From: Planctomycetota bacterium
Lineage (GTDB): Bacteria; Planctomycetota; UBA1135; UBA2386
Assembly (NCBI GenBank): GCA_020849665.1
Contig: JADLFX010000013.1
Coordinates: forward strand, 24,072 to 88,071
Reading direction: 5' to 3'
Length of the DNA: 64,000 bases
Below the pieces are notes generated by a model. That model did no database searches. It saw only the letters and a program-made list of their open reading frames with translations, and was not told the DNA's origin. Positions within the stretch are counted from its first letter, which is position 1. Every line of letters starts with the position of its first letter. This document shows positions 51,838-60,519 of the stretch, piece by piece. A program made the translations under genes and the position numbers.

Positions 51838-52028
51838 GGCGGCGTCCGGGATCCGCACGGGGCGTGTCCATTCCCGGGACGCGGCGGCCGCGGGCGCGGC
51901 CCTGCCCGGGCGCGGCACGGTCCCGCCGCGCTGGGGGATCGGCCGCAGGACTCGCCCGCGCCGCACGGCGCTCCGCGCTGCCTGCAGCCCGCGGCGGCGC
52001 GGCGTGCCGTTCGGCGGCGGCCTGCGGC

Positions 52029-53423
52029 TCAGTCGCTGCGCACGCGGATCCACCGCGCCACGATGCGGCCCTCGGCGTCCGGGGTGCCGACCACCCAGGC
52101 CCGCTCGCCAACCCCGACCTGATCGAGGCCGATGGCGTCGCGCCCCCGGCCGCGCTCGTCCCGATACAGGTAGGTGCCCGGCTCCAGGATCACCTTCACC
52201 GCGATCACGCGGCGGCCTCCGACGTAGAAGGCATCGTTGCCCCGCGGCACGAGGGTGAGTGTGCCCTGCTGCACGTCGACCGCGCTGACGTAGCCTTGGA
52301 GTTCGGGATTCGAGCAGCCGCCACCGCTCTGGGTCACGACCCGGATCTCGCGTGCGAGCACCGGGCCCGAGGCCCACACCCCCTCCCACTCGACCTCCGC
52401 CATCGCACCCACCACGATGGCCTCGAATCCGAGGCGGCTCTTAGAGTTCCACCCGCGGATCTCGGCCTCCCTGGCATCCACCACCATCACGGGCAGTGCT
52501 GGACCGGCCATGGCGTCCGCGTTCTCGCGCACCGCCAGGACCTGGAGGCCGAAGGAGAGGTTGGGAGCATCGACGCTGACCACGCGGCCGTAGACCAGGT
52601 TGGCGGGGTCCCGCGCGTCCTTGCGCCGCAATTCCAGCTCGCTGGCGACGAGGACGTTCCCTTCGATCCGGCCCTCGACCTCCAGCCAGTCGCCGGGGCG
52701 CACGATCCGGAAGAACGCGTCCTTGGCCAGCGGCTCCTTCGGACCGCCGAGCTTGCGCTCGATCTCCGTCCGCAGCGTGACCTGGATCGTGAATGGCACG
52801 AGCTTGCCGAACACCCGCAGGCGCCCCTCCAGGCGCGAACCCGGCACGTCGACCCGCGCCACCTCGAAGCGGCCCTCGTGCACGACCAGCAGGTCGCCGC
52901 GCCGGCCGCACAGATCCTGGCGCCAGCGCACCCGGCCGCCCGGGTCCCGCGCGAGGTCGAGTTCGCGGCAGTGACCCACGCGCAACCATCCCGGCCCTCC
53001 GCGACGGTGCGCGTACGCGTCTTCGAAGGCGATCCGGTAGGTGGCCTGGGCCAGATCCACGACGTCCTGGCGGCCGTCGGGCCGCCGCTGGCGCGCGCTC
53101 TCGGGCAGGAACGTCACGTGCATGGCGACGTACTCGCCCTCCGGGACCTCGCGCAGATGCAGACCGCCGTGCATGGCCTGCGGATCGGCGAAGCGCAGGG
53201 CGACGCCGCCCGGCTCCACGAGGTTGGCGGTCGACGAGCCGTCGGGACGTTCCAGGACCAGTCCGGTCACGATCGCGTCCAGGTCCGCGCCGGGACCGGC
53301 CGCCGTGTCGAAGAGCACCGTCAGGCCCGGATCGGTGGCGCGCATCGAGCCACCCGAGCCGCCACCGCCGCAGGCGGTGAGAGCGAAGAGCGAGGACAGG
53401 ACGAGGAAGAGGGGGGTTCTCAT
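52029..53423 (-). CDS. Lipoprotein with DUF5666-type OB/beta domains
   Basis: The 464-residue lipoprotein has a lipobox FALTAC followed by a Gly-rich spacer. An N-terminal DUF4382-like segment (GLTVLFDTAAGPGADLDAI; VEPGGVALRFADPQAMHGGLHL) leads to repeated beta domains like DUF5666, for example PGDWLEVEGRIEGNVLVASELELRR, YGRVVSVDAPNLSFGLQVLAV and LQGYVSAVDVQQGTLTLVPRG. Each domain is probably an OB-type or beta barrel of about 70 residues. Such proteins are common on the surface of environmental bacteria, without a known role. ATG at 53423 is supported by the signal peptide. Confidence 0.75.
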   Translation of the reverse strand: MRTPLFLVLSSLFALTACGGGGSGGSMRATDPGLTVLFDTAAGPGADLDAIVTGLVLERPDGSSTANLVEPGGVALRFADPQAMHGGLHLREVPEGEYVAMHVTFLPESARQRRPDGRQDVVDLAQATYRIAFEDAYAHRRGGPGWLRVGHCRELDLARDPGGRVRWRQDLCGRRGDLLVVHEGRFEVARVDVPGSRLEGRLRVFGKLVPFTIQVTLRTEIERKLGGPKEPLAKDAFFRIVRPGDWLEVEGRIEGNVLVASELELRRKDARDPANLVYGRVVSVDAPNLSFGLQVLAVRENADAMAGPALPVMVVDAREAEIRGWNSKSRLGFEAIVVGAMAEVEWEGVWASGPVLAREIRVVTQSGGGCSNPELQGYVSAVDVQQGTLTLVPRGNDAFYVGGRRVIAVKVILEPGTYLYRDERGRGRDAIGLDQVGVGERAWVVGTPDAEGRIVARWIRVRSD

Positions 53424-53796
53424 GGCACTCGTGGGGACGAGAGTAGCCGGATGCGGGGCGATCGCGACGCAGCCAGCACGCCTTCTCCTACGCGCGCAAG
53501 CTGCCGCAAGGCCAGGTTCTGGGAGCGCGCCGCACCTGCGACGGGCCGGGCATCCCGCCGCGGTCGGCCCTGGCTCCCATGGCGCCGGAGCGTGGGCCAT
53601 GCACCGCCCGCGGCCCATCTGGCCGCCTCCCGCCGTACTTCCATGCCGCGCACGGCAGGGTGCCCGCGATCGGGACAGCCCGTGTCCGCGCTCCGCACGC
53701 ATGCGGCCCGTTCCAGGCGCGGCACGGAACTTGGAATCCCGTGGCGTGCCCTTGGCATCCCGTCCGCGCGTATCCTACTCCGGCCGTCTTCCCCAC
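53424..53796. other. Intergenic region between divergent lipoprotein and propeller genes
   Basis: The 373-base region holds no gene I can support. A TTGGCA box at 53752-53757 and a TATCCT box at 53771-53776 precede the plus-strand gene but are only 13 bases apart, so a promoter is not firm. Near-duplicate GGCACGGAACTTGGAATCCC and CCCTTGGCATCCC stretches lie just upstream. Confidence 0.4.
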
Positions 53797-55470
53797 ATGG
53801 TGCAACGCGTCCTCCCGATCGCCCTCCTGGGCGCCTCCCTCCTCGCGCAGGGTGACCCCGTGGTCCTCGCCGAGGGCAACGCCGCCAACGCCCTCACGCT
53901 GCGGGTGCGCGACCTCGCCAACCCCGGCCATCCCGGCACGGTCGTACGGACGGACGTGGAAGTGCTGCCCGTCGAGATCACGCTGCGCACGCTGCAGGCC
54001 TCCCTGCGCGCCGACCTCTCGCGCCGGGTCGAGCGCGCGGGCTTCCAACGCGTGGAGCTGCCGGGCAACGGCCGGCTGCTGCGCTACCGCATCCGCGACG
54101 GAGCGCTCTATGGCTTCCTGTGGATCCGGCACGATGGCCGGCCGCAGGTCCTCCTGGAGCTGCCGGGGATCGGCGCCGCCGGCACCGGGGATCCGTTCGC
54201 GGACCGCTTCGCCGTGGCGGCCGACGGCCGCCACGCCGCATTCCTGACCCAGGGCAACACGCTCTACCTCGCGCGCCTCGACGGCGGGATCTTCGCCAGC
54301 ACCGGCACCCCCGTGCGGGCGGTCGCGCCCGCCGCGACCGTGGGCAGGATCGGCGTCGCGGCGGGTGCGTCGCACCTGTTCTTCGTCACGCTCGACGACC
54401 GGTTCTGGCGCGTGGCCTGGGCGGACGGCGCGGCGCCCGAGGACCTCACGCCTGCCGGGCCGGCCCTGTCGATCCTCAAGGAGGAGTTCGCGCTGGCGAA
54501 CGACGGGCACACGGCCGTGTTCCTGTATGGGCCCAAGCTGCAGCAGCGCCTCTACCTCGTGCGCAGCACCGGGCCGGCCGCCGTCCTGCCGCCGCCGGCC
54601 AGCAAGTACGAGGAGCCGGGCTACCTGCCGGAGATCGCCGGTGGACCGCGCCTGCTCCTGAACGACGACGCCACGCGGCTGCTCTACACCGACTCGATCC
54701 GCCGCGAAGAGATCTACCTCGCCGACCTCACCGGCCAGACCGCCACGGTGCAGCTCACCTCGGACAACAACTTCGTGCCGTACATCGGCATCGGGGTCCT
54801 GCCCGGTTTCGCGGCCAAGAGCCTCGTGCTCGCCATCGGCGATCAGGCCGGGTTCGACTGGTACCAGGCCGATACCGGCAAGGCGCTGGTGACCAACCTG
54901 TCGCTCAGCCCGAACAACCTGGTGCGGCCGTACGGGCCGGGGCAGCTCTTCCCCGACGCCGCGTTCCCCACCGCGTTCGGCCAGCTCTGGGTGCGCGAGC
55001 CGACCGGCACGGGCCATCGCCTGCGCGCCATCGATCCCGCCACCGGCACGACGCGCATCGACGTGCCGGACCTGCGCGGCCTCCCGCTCCTGGGCGACAG
55101 CGTCGGCGGCACTCCCGACCTCATGGTGCCGGCCTTCGCCGCGGACCGGCTCGTCGACGGAGCCCTGGGGCACACGCTGCTCGCCACCGTGCCGGGGATC
55201 CTCTTCGGCAACCCGGTGCGCAGCAGCGCAGGGGACACGCTGCTCGCCGTGGACGTGTTCGGGGTCACGCGCGTCGCCCTCTTCCGCGCCGCGAACGGCA
55301 TGCTCGTGCCGCTCCCGCCGGACCCGAACCTGCGCCAGCTCGCGCGCACGCCCGGGGACGGCATCGTCATCCTCGGCGGAGTGCTGCTCACCTGGCGGCC
55401 GGGCATCGCGGCCCAGGTCGCCAGCCTGCCCGCGCCCCTGGTCCTGCTGCTCTCCGGGATCGGCGCCTGA
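53797..55470 (+). CDS. Secreted beta-propeller-like protein
   Basis: The 557-residue protein has a signal peptide (VLPIALLGASLLAQ) and a long series of WD/TolB-like beta-propeller blades, for example RFAVAADGRHAAFLTQGNTLYLARLD, EFALANDGHTAVFLYGPKLQQRLYLV and LLLNDDATRLLYTDSIRREEIYLADL. No catalytic motif appears. It could bind a polymer or protein on the surface. ATG at 53797 follows a pyrimidine stretch without a Shine-Dalgarno. Its stop abuts, base to base, the DUF190 stop from the minus strand. Confidence 0.7.
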   Translation: MVQRVLPIALLGASLLAQGDPVVLAEGNAANALTLRVRDLANPGHPGTVVRTDVEVLPVEITLRTLQASLRADLSRRVERAGFQRVELPGNGRLLRYRIRDGALYGFLWIRHDGRPQVLLELPGIGAAGTGDPFADRFAVAADGRHAAFLTQGNTLYLARLDGGIFASTGTPVRAVAPAATVGRIGVAAGASHLFFVTLDDRFWRVAWADGAAPEDLTPAGPALSILKEEFALANDGHTAVFLYGPKLQQRLYLVRSTGPAAVLPPPASKYEEPGYLPEIAGGPRLLLNDDATRLLYTDSIRREEIYLADLTGQTATVQLTSDNNFVPYIGIGVLPGFAAKSLVLAIGDQAGFDWYQADTGKALVTNLSLSPNNLVRPYGPGQLFPDAAFPTAFGQLWVREPTGTGHRLRAIDPATGTTRIDVPDLRGLPLLGDSVGGTPDLMVPAFAADRLVDGALGHTLLATVPGILFGNPVRSSAGDTLLAVDVFGVTRVALFRAANGMLVPLPPDPNLRQLARTPGDGIVILGGVLLTWRPGIAAQVASLPAPLVLLLSGIGA

Positions 55471-55809
55471 TCAGCGCCCGCGCTCGTAGCGGATCACCGA
55501 TACGCGCGTCAGCGAGACCAGGCCCTCCTCGACCACCGAGTCGACGAACGGCAGGAAACCCTGGATCCGGTCCTCGCGGTCCACGATCTCGATGACCACG
55601 GGCAGGTCCTCGGCGTGTCCGGGCCCCTGCGACTCGGCGTGGATCCGGTGGCTCGCGCCGAACCCCGAGATCCCGCGCAGCACCGTGCCGCCATTGAGGC
55701 CGCGGCGCGCGGCCTCCTCCAGCAGGAGTTCGTGCACCAGCCGGCCCTCGTGGCGATCCCCGTTGCCCAGATAGACACGCAACGCCAGACCCTCGCTCGC
55801 GGATCGCAT
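55471..55809 (-). CDS. DUF190 PII-like protein
   Basis: The 112-residue protein is DUF190: LRVYLGNGDRHEGRLVHELLLEEAARRGLNGGTVLRGISGFG matches the start of the family, and LPVVIEIVDREDRIQGFLP its end. PII-like DUF190 proteins often sit next to crcB and are thought to relate to fluoride or ion transport. Here it follows crcB by 7 bases on the same strand, so the two form an operon. The trimer is probably cytosolic. Confidence 0.88.
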   Translation of the reverse strand: MRSASEGLALRVYLGNGDRHEGRLVHELLLEEAARRGLNGGTVLRGISGFGASHRIHAESQGPGHAEDLPVVIEIVDREDRIQGFLPFVDSVVEEGLVSLTRVSVIRYERGR

Positions 55810-55816
55810 CGGGGCA

Positions 55817-56197
55817 CTATCCCACGAGACCCCGGCCCAGCGCCATGCCGCCGACCACGCCCAGGAGGCCGAGCGCGTTCTGCGCCAGGACGTAGGTCGC
55901 CGCGACCAGCGGCCGCCCCAGCCGGAACAGGTCCACCGCCTCGTACGCGAAGCTGGAGAAGGTGGTGAACGCGCCCAGGAAGCCCACGAGGAGCACGCCG
56001 CGCGACACCGGCAGGCCCGGCAGCGCGCGCCCCTCGGCCAGCACGTACACCAGCCCGAAGGCGAGGCAGCCGAGCAGGTTCACGAGGAAGGTCGCCCAGG
56101 GGAGATCGGCACCCAGCATGGCGACCATGGCCACGCCGAGCCCGTAGCGCGCCAGCGCCCCGAGCGCTCCGGCGGCGGCCAGCAGCAGTATCGTCAT
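55817..56197 (-). CDS. crcB: Fluoride channel CrcB/Fluc
   Basis: The 126-residue protein has four membrane helices and the Fluc signature: GALGALARYGLG near the start, TFLVNLLGCLAFG, and GFLGAFTTFSSFAYEA (72-87), where the FTTFSSF segment lines the fluoride path. The protein exports fluoride down its gradient. ATG at 56197 overlaps the opposite ATG at 56196 of the longer sirtuin form, within CATG; an upstream ATG at 56209 is possible. I see no obvious fluoride riboswitch, which would be expected inside the divergent gene. DUF190 follows 7 bases later. Confidence 0.93.
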   Translation of the reverse strand: MTILLLAAAGALGALARYGLGVAMVAMLGADLPWATFLVNLLGCLAFGLVYVLAEGRALPGLPVSRGVLLVGFLGAFTTFSSFAYEAVDLFRLGRPLVAATYVLAQNALGLLGVVGGMALGRGLVG

Positions 56198-56207
56198 GGG
56201 CACGATC

Positions 56208-57059
56208 ATGGCGGCCGAGGTGCGGATTCCGAAGGCGACGCAGGGCGCGGTGGCAGGTCTCGCGGCACGGGGTGGCCCGGTCCTCGTGCTCACCGGCGCG
56301 GGGATCTCGGCCGAGAGCGGGATTCCCACGTTCCGCGGGCCCGAGGGCTTCTGGCGTGTCGGTTCGAGGAACTACCTGCCGCAGGAGCTCGCCACTGCCG
56401 CCGCGTTCGCGCGCATGCCCGAGGCACTCTGGACCTGGTACCTGCACCGCCGCGGCGTGTGCGCGGCCGCGGCACCCAATCCGGCGCACGCCGCGCTGGT
56501 GCGGCTGGAACGGGAGCTCCGGTCCCGCTTCCTCCTGGTCACGCAGAACGTCGACGGCCTGCACGCCCGCGCCGGCCAGGAACGGGTCCTCGAGATCCAC
56601 GGCAACCTGCACCTCGCCCGCTGCGCTGCCGGGTGCGGGCACGGGCCCGCGCCGCTCCCCGCCGGCCTGCCCCAGACCCTCGCGCGCGACACGGCGCTCG
56701 ACCGTGCCGCGCTGGACCTGCTGCGCTGCCCGCGCTGCGGCGCGTGGCTGCGCCCGCACGTCCTGTGGTTCGACGAGTCGTACCGCGAGGACCTCTACCG
56801 CAGCGAGAGCGCGCTCGCCGCGGCGGCGCGCGCCGAGCTGCTGGTGGTGATCGGCACGTCGGGCGCCACGACGCTGCCGGCGCGCATCGTCGGAGAAGTG
56901 GCGCGCCGCGGCCGGCCGATCGTGGCGGTCGATCCGGAGCCCGGGCCGTTCCCCGAGGCGGCGCAGCGGACGCCCGGCGGCGCGTTCCTGCGCGGGCGCG
57001 CCGCCGAGCTGGTCCCGGCGCTGGTGGCGGTCCTGACCGGCGCGGAGCCCGGCGCATGA
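56208..57059 (+). CDS. Sir2-family NAD-dependent protein deacylase
   Basis: The 283-residue protein has the sirtuin motifs TGAGISAESGIPTFR, TQNVDGLH and IHGNL with the catalytic His, and four zinc Cys (CAAGC, CPRC). It removes acyl groups from Lys using NAD. It is of the class III or CobB type judging by the LYRS and LVVIGTSG motifs. ATG at 56208 and an in-frame ATG at 56196 are both possible; the longer form would overlap the CrcB start. A radical SAM gene overlaps its end by an ATGA, so the two are coupled. Confidence 0.94.
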   Translation: MAAEVRIPKATQGAVAGLAARGGPVLVLTGAGISAESGIPTFRGPEGFWRVGSRNYLPQELATAAAFARMPEALWTWYLHRRGVCAAAAPNPAHAALVRLERELRSRFLLVTQNVDGLHARAGQERVLEIHGNLHLARCAAGCGHGPAPLPAGLPQTLARDTALDRAALDLLRCPRCGAWLRPHVLWFDESYREDLYRSESALAAAARAELLVVIGTSGATTLPARIVGEVARRGRPIVAVDPEPGPFPEAAQRTPGGAFLRGRAAELVPALVAVLTGAEPGA

Positions 57060-58090
57060 GCCTGCGTCCCGTGGCCAACCCGCCGAACCCCTGGCACTCG
57101 CAGCACGTCGAGTGGCTCGGGGAGCCCCCCGAGCAGACCCTGGAGGTCTACGAGGAGGAGGCCAGGAGCATCGTGAGCGAGAACGAGAGCCCGGACCTGG
57201 GCTTCCGCTACTCGCTGAATCCGTACCGCGGCTGCTTCCACGCCTGCGCGTACTGCTACGCCCGCCCCACCCATCAGCACCTCGGCTTCGGCGCTGGCAC
57301 GGACTTCGACCGCCGCATCGTGGTGAAGGTGAACGCGGCCGAGCTCCTGCGGCGCCACTTCGCACGCGCGTCGTGGCAGGGCGACACCCTGGTGTTCTCC
57401 GGCGTGACCGACTGCTACCAGCCGCTCGAGTCGCACTACGGCGTCACGCGTGCCTGCCTGGAGGTGGCGCTGCGCCACCGCAATCCCGTGGGCGTGATCA
57501 CCAAGAGCGCGCTGGTGCAGCGCGACGCCGCGCTCCTCGGCGAGCTGGCCCGGGTCGCGCACGCCACGGTGTACGTGTCGATCCCGTTCGCCGACGACGC
57601 CCTGGCGCGCGCGGTGGAGCCCAACGCCCCCTCGCCCACGCTGCGCTTCGCGGCCCTGCGGGCGCTCGCCGCCGCCGGCGTGGAGACCGGCGTCGCGATC
57701 GCCCCGCTCATCCCTGGCCTGAACGACAGCCACGTCCCGGAGATCCTGGCGCGCGCGCACGCCGCCGGGGCGCGGCGGGCCTTCCACAACCTCCTGCGGC
57801 TGCCCGCCGAGGTCGCGCCGGTCTTCCTCGAGCGGATCCGGCAGGCGCTGCCGCTGCGCGCCGCGCGGATCGAATCGGCACTGCGCGAGGTGCGCGGCGG
57901 CCGGCTGAACGAGTCCGCGTTCCACGAGCGCATGCGCGGCCACGGGCCCCGCTGGCACGCGATCCGCACCCTCTTCGAGTTGCATGCCCGCAGGTTCGGA
58001 TTCGCCGGGCCGTCCGGGCCCTCGGCCTCGACCTTCCGCCGCCCCGGAGCCCAGGGGATGCTCTTCGCGCCGCGCGACGGCGCGGATTGA
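57056..58090 (+). CDS. Radical SAM protein related to spore photoproduct lyase (PA0069 type)
   Basis: The 344-residue protein has the 4Fe-4S cluster motif C60-F-H-A-C64-A-Y-C67 in [19 protein letters not shown], and [18 protein letters not shown] and PLIPGLND motifs of the PA0069 and Rv2578c family. Family members are SplB-like, with unclear targets, often DNA- or tRNA-related. The C-terminal 100 residues have an additional helical domain. ATG overlaps the sirtuin stop. Confidence 0.9.
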   Translation: MSLRPVANPPNPWHSQHVEWLGEPPEQTLEVYEEEARSIVSENESPDLGFRYSLNPYRGCFHACAYCYARPTHQHLGFGAGTDFDRRIVVKVNAAELLRRHFARASWQGDTLVFSGVTDCYQPLESHYGVTRACLEVALRHRNPVGVITKSALVQRDAALLGELARVAHATVYVSIPFADDALARAVEPNAPSPTLRFAALRALAAAGVETGVAIAPLIPGLNDSHVPEILARAHAAGARRAFHNLLRLPAEVAPVFLERIRQALPLRAARIESALREVRGGRLNESAFHERMRGHGPRWHAIRTLFELHARRFGFAGPSGPSASTFRRPGAQGMLFAPRDGAD

Positions 58091-58122
58091 GCGCCGCAGG
58101 TGCGCGCGGCCGCGCGTGCCGC

Positions 58123-58151
58123 TTCGTGCCGGCGCACCGAGGCAGTACCTT
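58123..58151 (+). promoter_or_regulatory. Possible promoter of purEK
   Basis: TACCTT at 58146-58151 with TTCGTG 17 bases upstream, 72 bases before the purE start. The -10 is identical to that of the tRNA-Ala promoter; the -35 is poor. Confidence 0.3.
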
Positions 58152-58223
58152 GCGGTTCCTCTGCGTGCCCGGGTCCCCGCACGACCCGCGGACGTCCCGG
58201 ACCCTGGCCAGGAGTGTGCAGCG

Positions 58224-58724
58224 ATGACACAGGCAGCATTGGTGGGCGTGATCATGGGCTCACGCTCCGACTGGGAGACGATGCAGCACGCGGCGGCCAC
58301 GCTGCAGGAACTGGGCGTGCCGTTCGAGGTGAAGGTCGTGAGCGCGCATCGCACACCCGACCTCCTGTTCCGCTACGCCGGCGAGGCGGAGGCGCGTGGG
58401 ATCGAGGTGATCGTCGCCGGGGCCGGCGGCAGCGCGCACCTGCCGGGCATGACCGCCGCCAAGACCACGCTGCCGGTGCTGGGCGTACCGGTGGAGTCGA
58501 AGGTGCTGCACGGCGTGGACTCCCTGCTCTCGATCGTGCAGATGCCGGCCGGCGTGCCCGTCGGCACGCTGGCGATCGGCCGCGCGGGCGCCGTGAACGC
58601 CGCGCTCCTGGCCGCCGCGATCCTGTGCGGCAAGCATCCGGAGTTCCGGCCCGCGCTGCAGCGGCACCGTGCACGCCAGACGCAGGACGTGCTCGACCAC
58701 CCTGACCCGCGCGCCAACCCGTGA
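58224..58724 (+). CDS. purE: 5-(carboxyamino)imidazole ribonucleotide mutase
   Basis: The 166-residue class I PurE converts N5-CAIR into CAIR in purine synthesis. The motifs [33 protein letters not shown] and [21 protein letters not shown] are all present. ATG at 58224 follows AGGAG at 9 bases. It overlaps purK by the GTGA at 58721, a typical purEK operon. Confidence 0.97.
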   Translation: MTQAALVGVIMGSRSDWETMQHAAATLQELGVPFEVKVVSAHRTPDLLFRYAGEAEARGIEVIVAGAGGSAHLPGMTAAKTTLPVLGVPVESKVLHGVDSLLSIVQMPAGVPVGTLAIGRAGAVNAALLAAAILCGKHPEFRPALQRHRARQTQDVLDHPDPRANP

Positions 58725-59827
58725 AGCTCGGCGTCCTCGGCGGCGGCCAGCTCGGCCGCATGCTCGGCCTCGCCGGGATCCCCCTCGGCCTGCGGTTCCG
58801 CTTCCTGGACGCCTCGGCGGAGGTCCCGGCCGCGGCCGTGGGCGAGGTGCACGCGGGCGCGTACACCGATCTGGCCGCGCTGGCGCGGTTCGCCGCCGGC
58901 CTGGACCTCGTCACGCTGGAGTTCGAGAACGTGCCCGCGGATGCCTGCCGCACGCTGGCCCGGACCCTGCCCGTGCTGCCCGGCGCGCGGGCCCTGGCGG
59001 AGGCCCAGGATCGCCTGCGCGAGAAGACCCTGTTCCGCGAGCTCGGCATCCCGGTGCCGCGCTTCGCTCCCGTCGACGACGCCACGAGCCTGCAGCGCGC
59101 GCTCGGCGAGGTGGGACTGCCGGCGGTGCTCAAGACCCGGCGCCTGGGCTACGACGGCAAGGGACAGGTGGTGCTGCGCGAGGCCGCGGACGCCGTGCCG
59201 GCACTCGCGGCCCTCGGCGGACGCGAGCTGATCCTGGAGGAGTGGATCCCGTTCGAGCGCGAGCTCTCGCTGCTCGCGGTCCGCAGCCGGGGCGGAGCGC
59301 TGGCCTGCTATCCCCTGGTCGAGAACCAGCATCGTGGCGGGATCCTCGCGCTGTCCCGCTCGCCGGCGCGCGGGATCACGCCCGCCCTCGAACAGGAAGC
59401 CGATCGCCACGCGCGCGCGCTGCTGGAGCGCCTCGAGTACGCCGGCGTCCTGGCGATCGAGTTCTTTCAACGCGACGGCCGGCTCCTCGCCAACGAGATC
59501 GCACCGCGCGTGCACAACTCGGGCCACTGGACCATCGAGGGCGCGGTCACCAGCCAGTTCGAGAACCACCTCCGCGCCGTGCTCGGCTGGCCGCTGGGCG
59601 ACACCGCACCGCGCGGCCACGCCGCGATGATCAACCTCGTGGGCACGCATCCGCCCGCCGCGGAGCTGGCGCGCCTGCCGCGCACGCACGTGCACCTCTA
59701 CGGCAAGGAGCCGCGCGCGGGCCGCAAGCTGGGACACCTGACGCTGGTGGAGGCGAGCCCCAGCGAGCTGGAGAGGCACCTGGACGCGGTGCTGCGCGCC
59801 GTGCGGCCGGAACTGGCCGGCGCCTGA
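58721..59827 (+). CDS. purK: 5-(carboxyamino)imidazole ribonucleotide synthase
   Basis: The 368-residue ATP-grasp enzyme makes N5-CAIR from AIR, bicarbonate and ATP. Motifs are [14 protein letters not shown] at the start, [14 protein letters not shown], the acidic [25 protein letters not shown] with metal ligands, and [17 protein letters not shown]. It starts with GTG in a 4-base overlap with purE and completes the pathway step with it. Confidence 0.97.
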   Translation: MKLGVLGGGQLGRMLGLAGIPLGLRFRFLDASAEVPAAAVGEVHAGAYTDLAALARFAAGLDLVTLEFENVPADACRTLARTLPVLPGARALAEAQDRLREKTLFRELGIPVPRFAPVDDATSLQRALGEVGLPAVLKTRRLGYDGKGQVVLREAADAVPALAALGGRELILEEWIPFERELSLLAVRSRGGALACYPLVENQHRGGILALSRSPARGITPALEQEADRHARALLERLEYAGVLAIEFFQRDGRLLANEIAPRVHNSGHWTIEGAVTSQFENHLRAVLGWPLGDTAPRGHAAMINLVGTHPPAAELARLPRTHVHLYGKEPRAGRKLGHLTLVEASPSELERHLDAVLRAVRPELAGA

Positions 59828-59899
59828 GGGGGCCCGCGGGGTCGCCCCGGGTTCCGCTCCCGCCACCCTCCCGCGGAGTCCTACGCCCGGCGTCCTGGC

Positions 59900-60271
59900 T
59901 CAGCGTCGGAATTCGGCGACCACCTCGATCTCGCCGACGATGTGGCGGTTGAACTCCTCCAGCCGTCCGGCAGGGATCCAGTACTCGGCGTGCTCCGGAC
60001 CGCCCACGTACCGAACCTCGAATTGCCGCAGCCAGACCGCCTCTACGGCGAATCGCGTCACGAACCCTGCGCCGCTCTCCGGCACGTTCCAGTCCCTCGC
60101 GATCTTGACTGCGTAGGCCTCCTGCAGCACGGGGTAGAAGATCGACTGTCCGGGGAGTCGCGGTGGGAAGGCGCGCCATTTGGACGCACGGATGCACTCC
60201 AGCTCGATCGGACCGACCGGCCGGTAGAGCGTGACGGTGTCCGCGGTGGGGCGTGTCGTCTCGTGTTTCAT
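59900..60271 (-). CDS. Small conserved protein of the type often labelled ADP-ribosylation/crystallin J1
   Basis: The 123-residue protein begins MKHETTRPTADTVTLYRPVG and contains GPIELECIRASKWRAFPPRLP, IFYPVLQEAYAVKIARDWN and EEFNRHIVGEIEVVAEF. I recognise this as a widespread short family usually named ADP-ribosylation/crystallin J1 in public annotation, though it lacks the ADP-ribosylhydrolase fold and its function is not established. It is alone on the minus strand between purK and the ATPase gene. Confidence 0.75.
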   Translation of the reverse strand: MKHETTRPTADTVTLYRPVGPIELECIRASKWRAFPPRLPGQSIFYPVLQEAYAVKIARDWNVPESGAGFVTRFAVEAVWLRQFEVRYVGGPEHAEYWIPAGRLEEFNRHIVGEIEVVAEFRR

Positions 60272-60519
60272 CCGAGGCGCGCGCTGCGGGCGCGCGAGAC
60301 GGGTTCTCGATCCTACGCGCGCTCTCCGATCGAGCCAGCCGGGTTCGATCCGTGCCCGCCGCTCCGCGCAGCCCGCCCGCCTGGACGCCCGGGTCCCGGG
60401 CGTCAGGACCCGGCGCCACGGCCGGACCTGCGGGATCGTTCCGATGGCCGCGGCCCCTCAAGTGGCGTAGCCCACCCATCCGATTCTTCCCGTCGAGAAC
60501 CGCAACGGCGGGGAGGACG

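Noticed and set aside
53424..53796. A short gene in the 373-base gap before the propeller gene.
   Set aside because: The open frames lack a start context, composition or domain pattern typical of the real genes around them.
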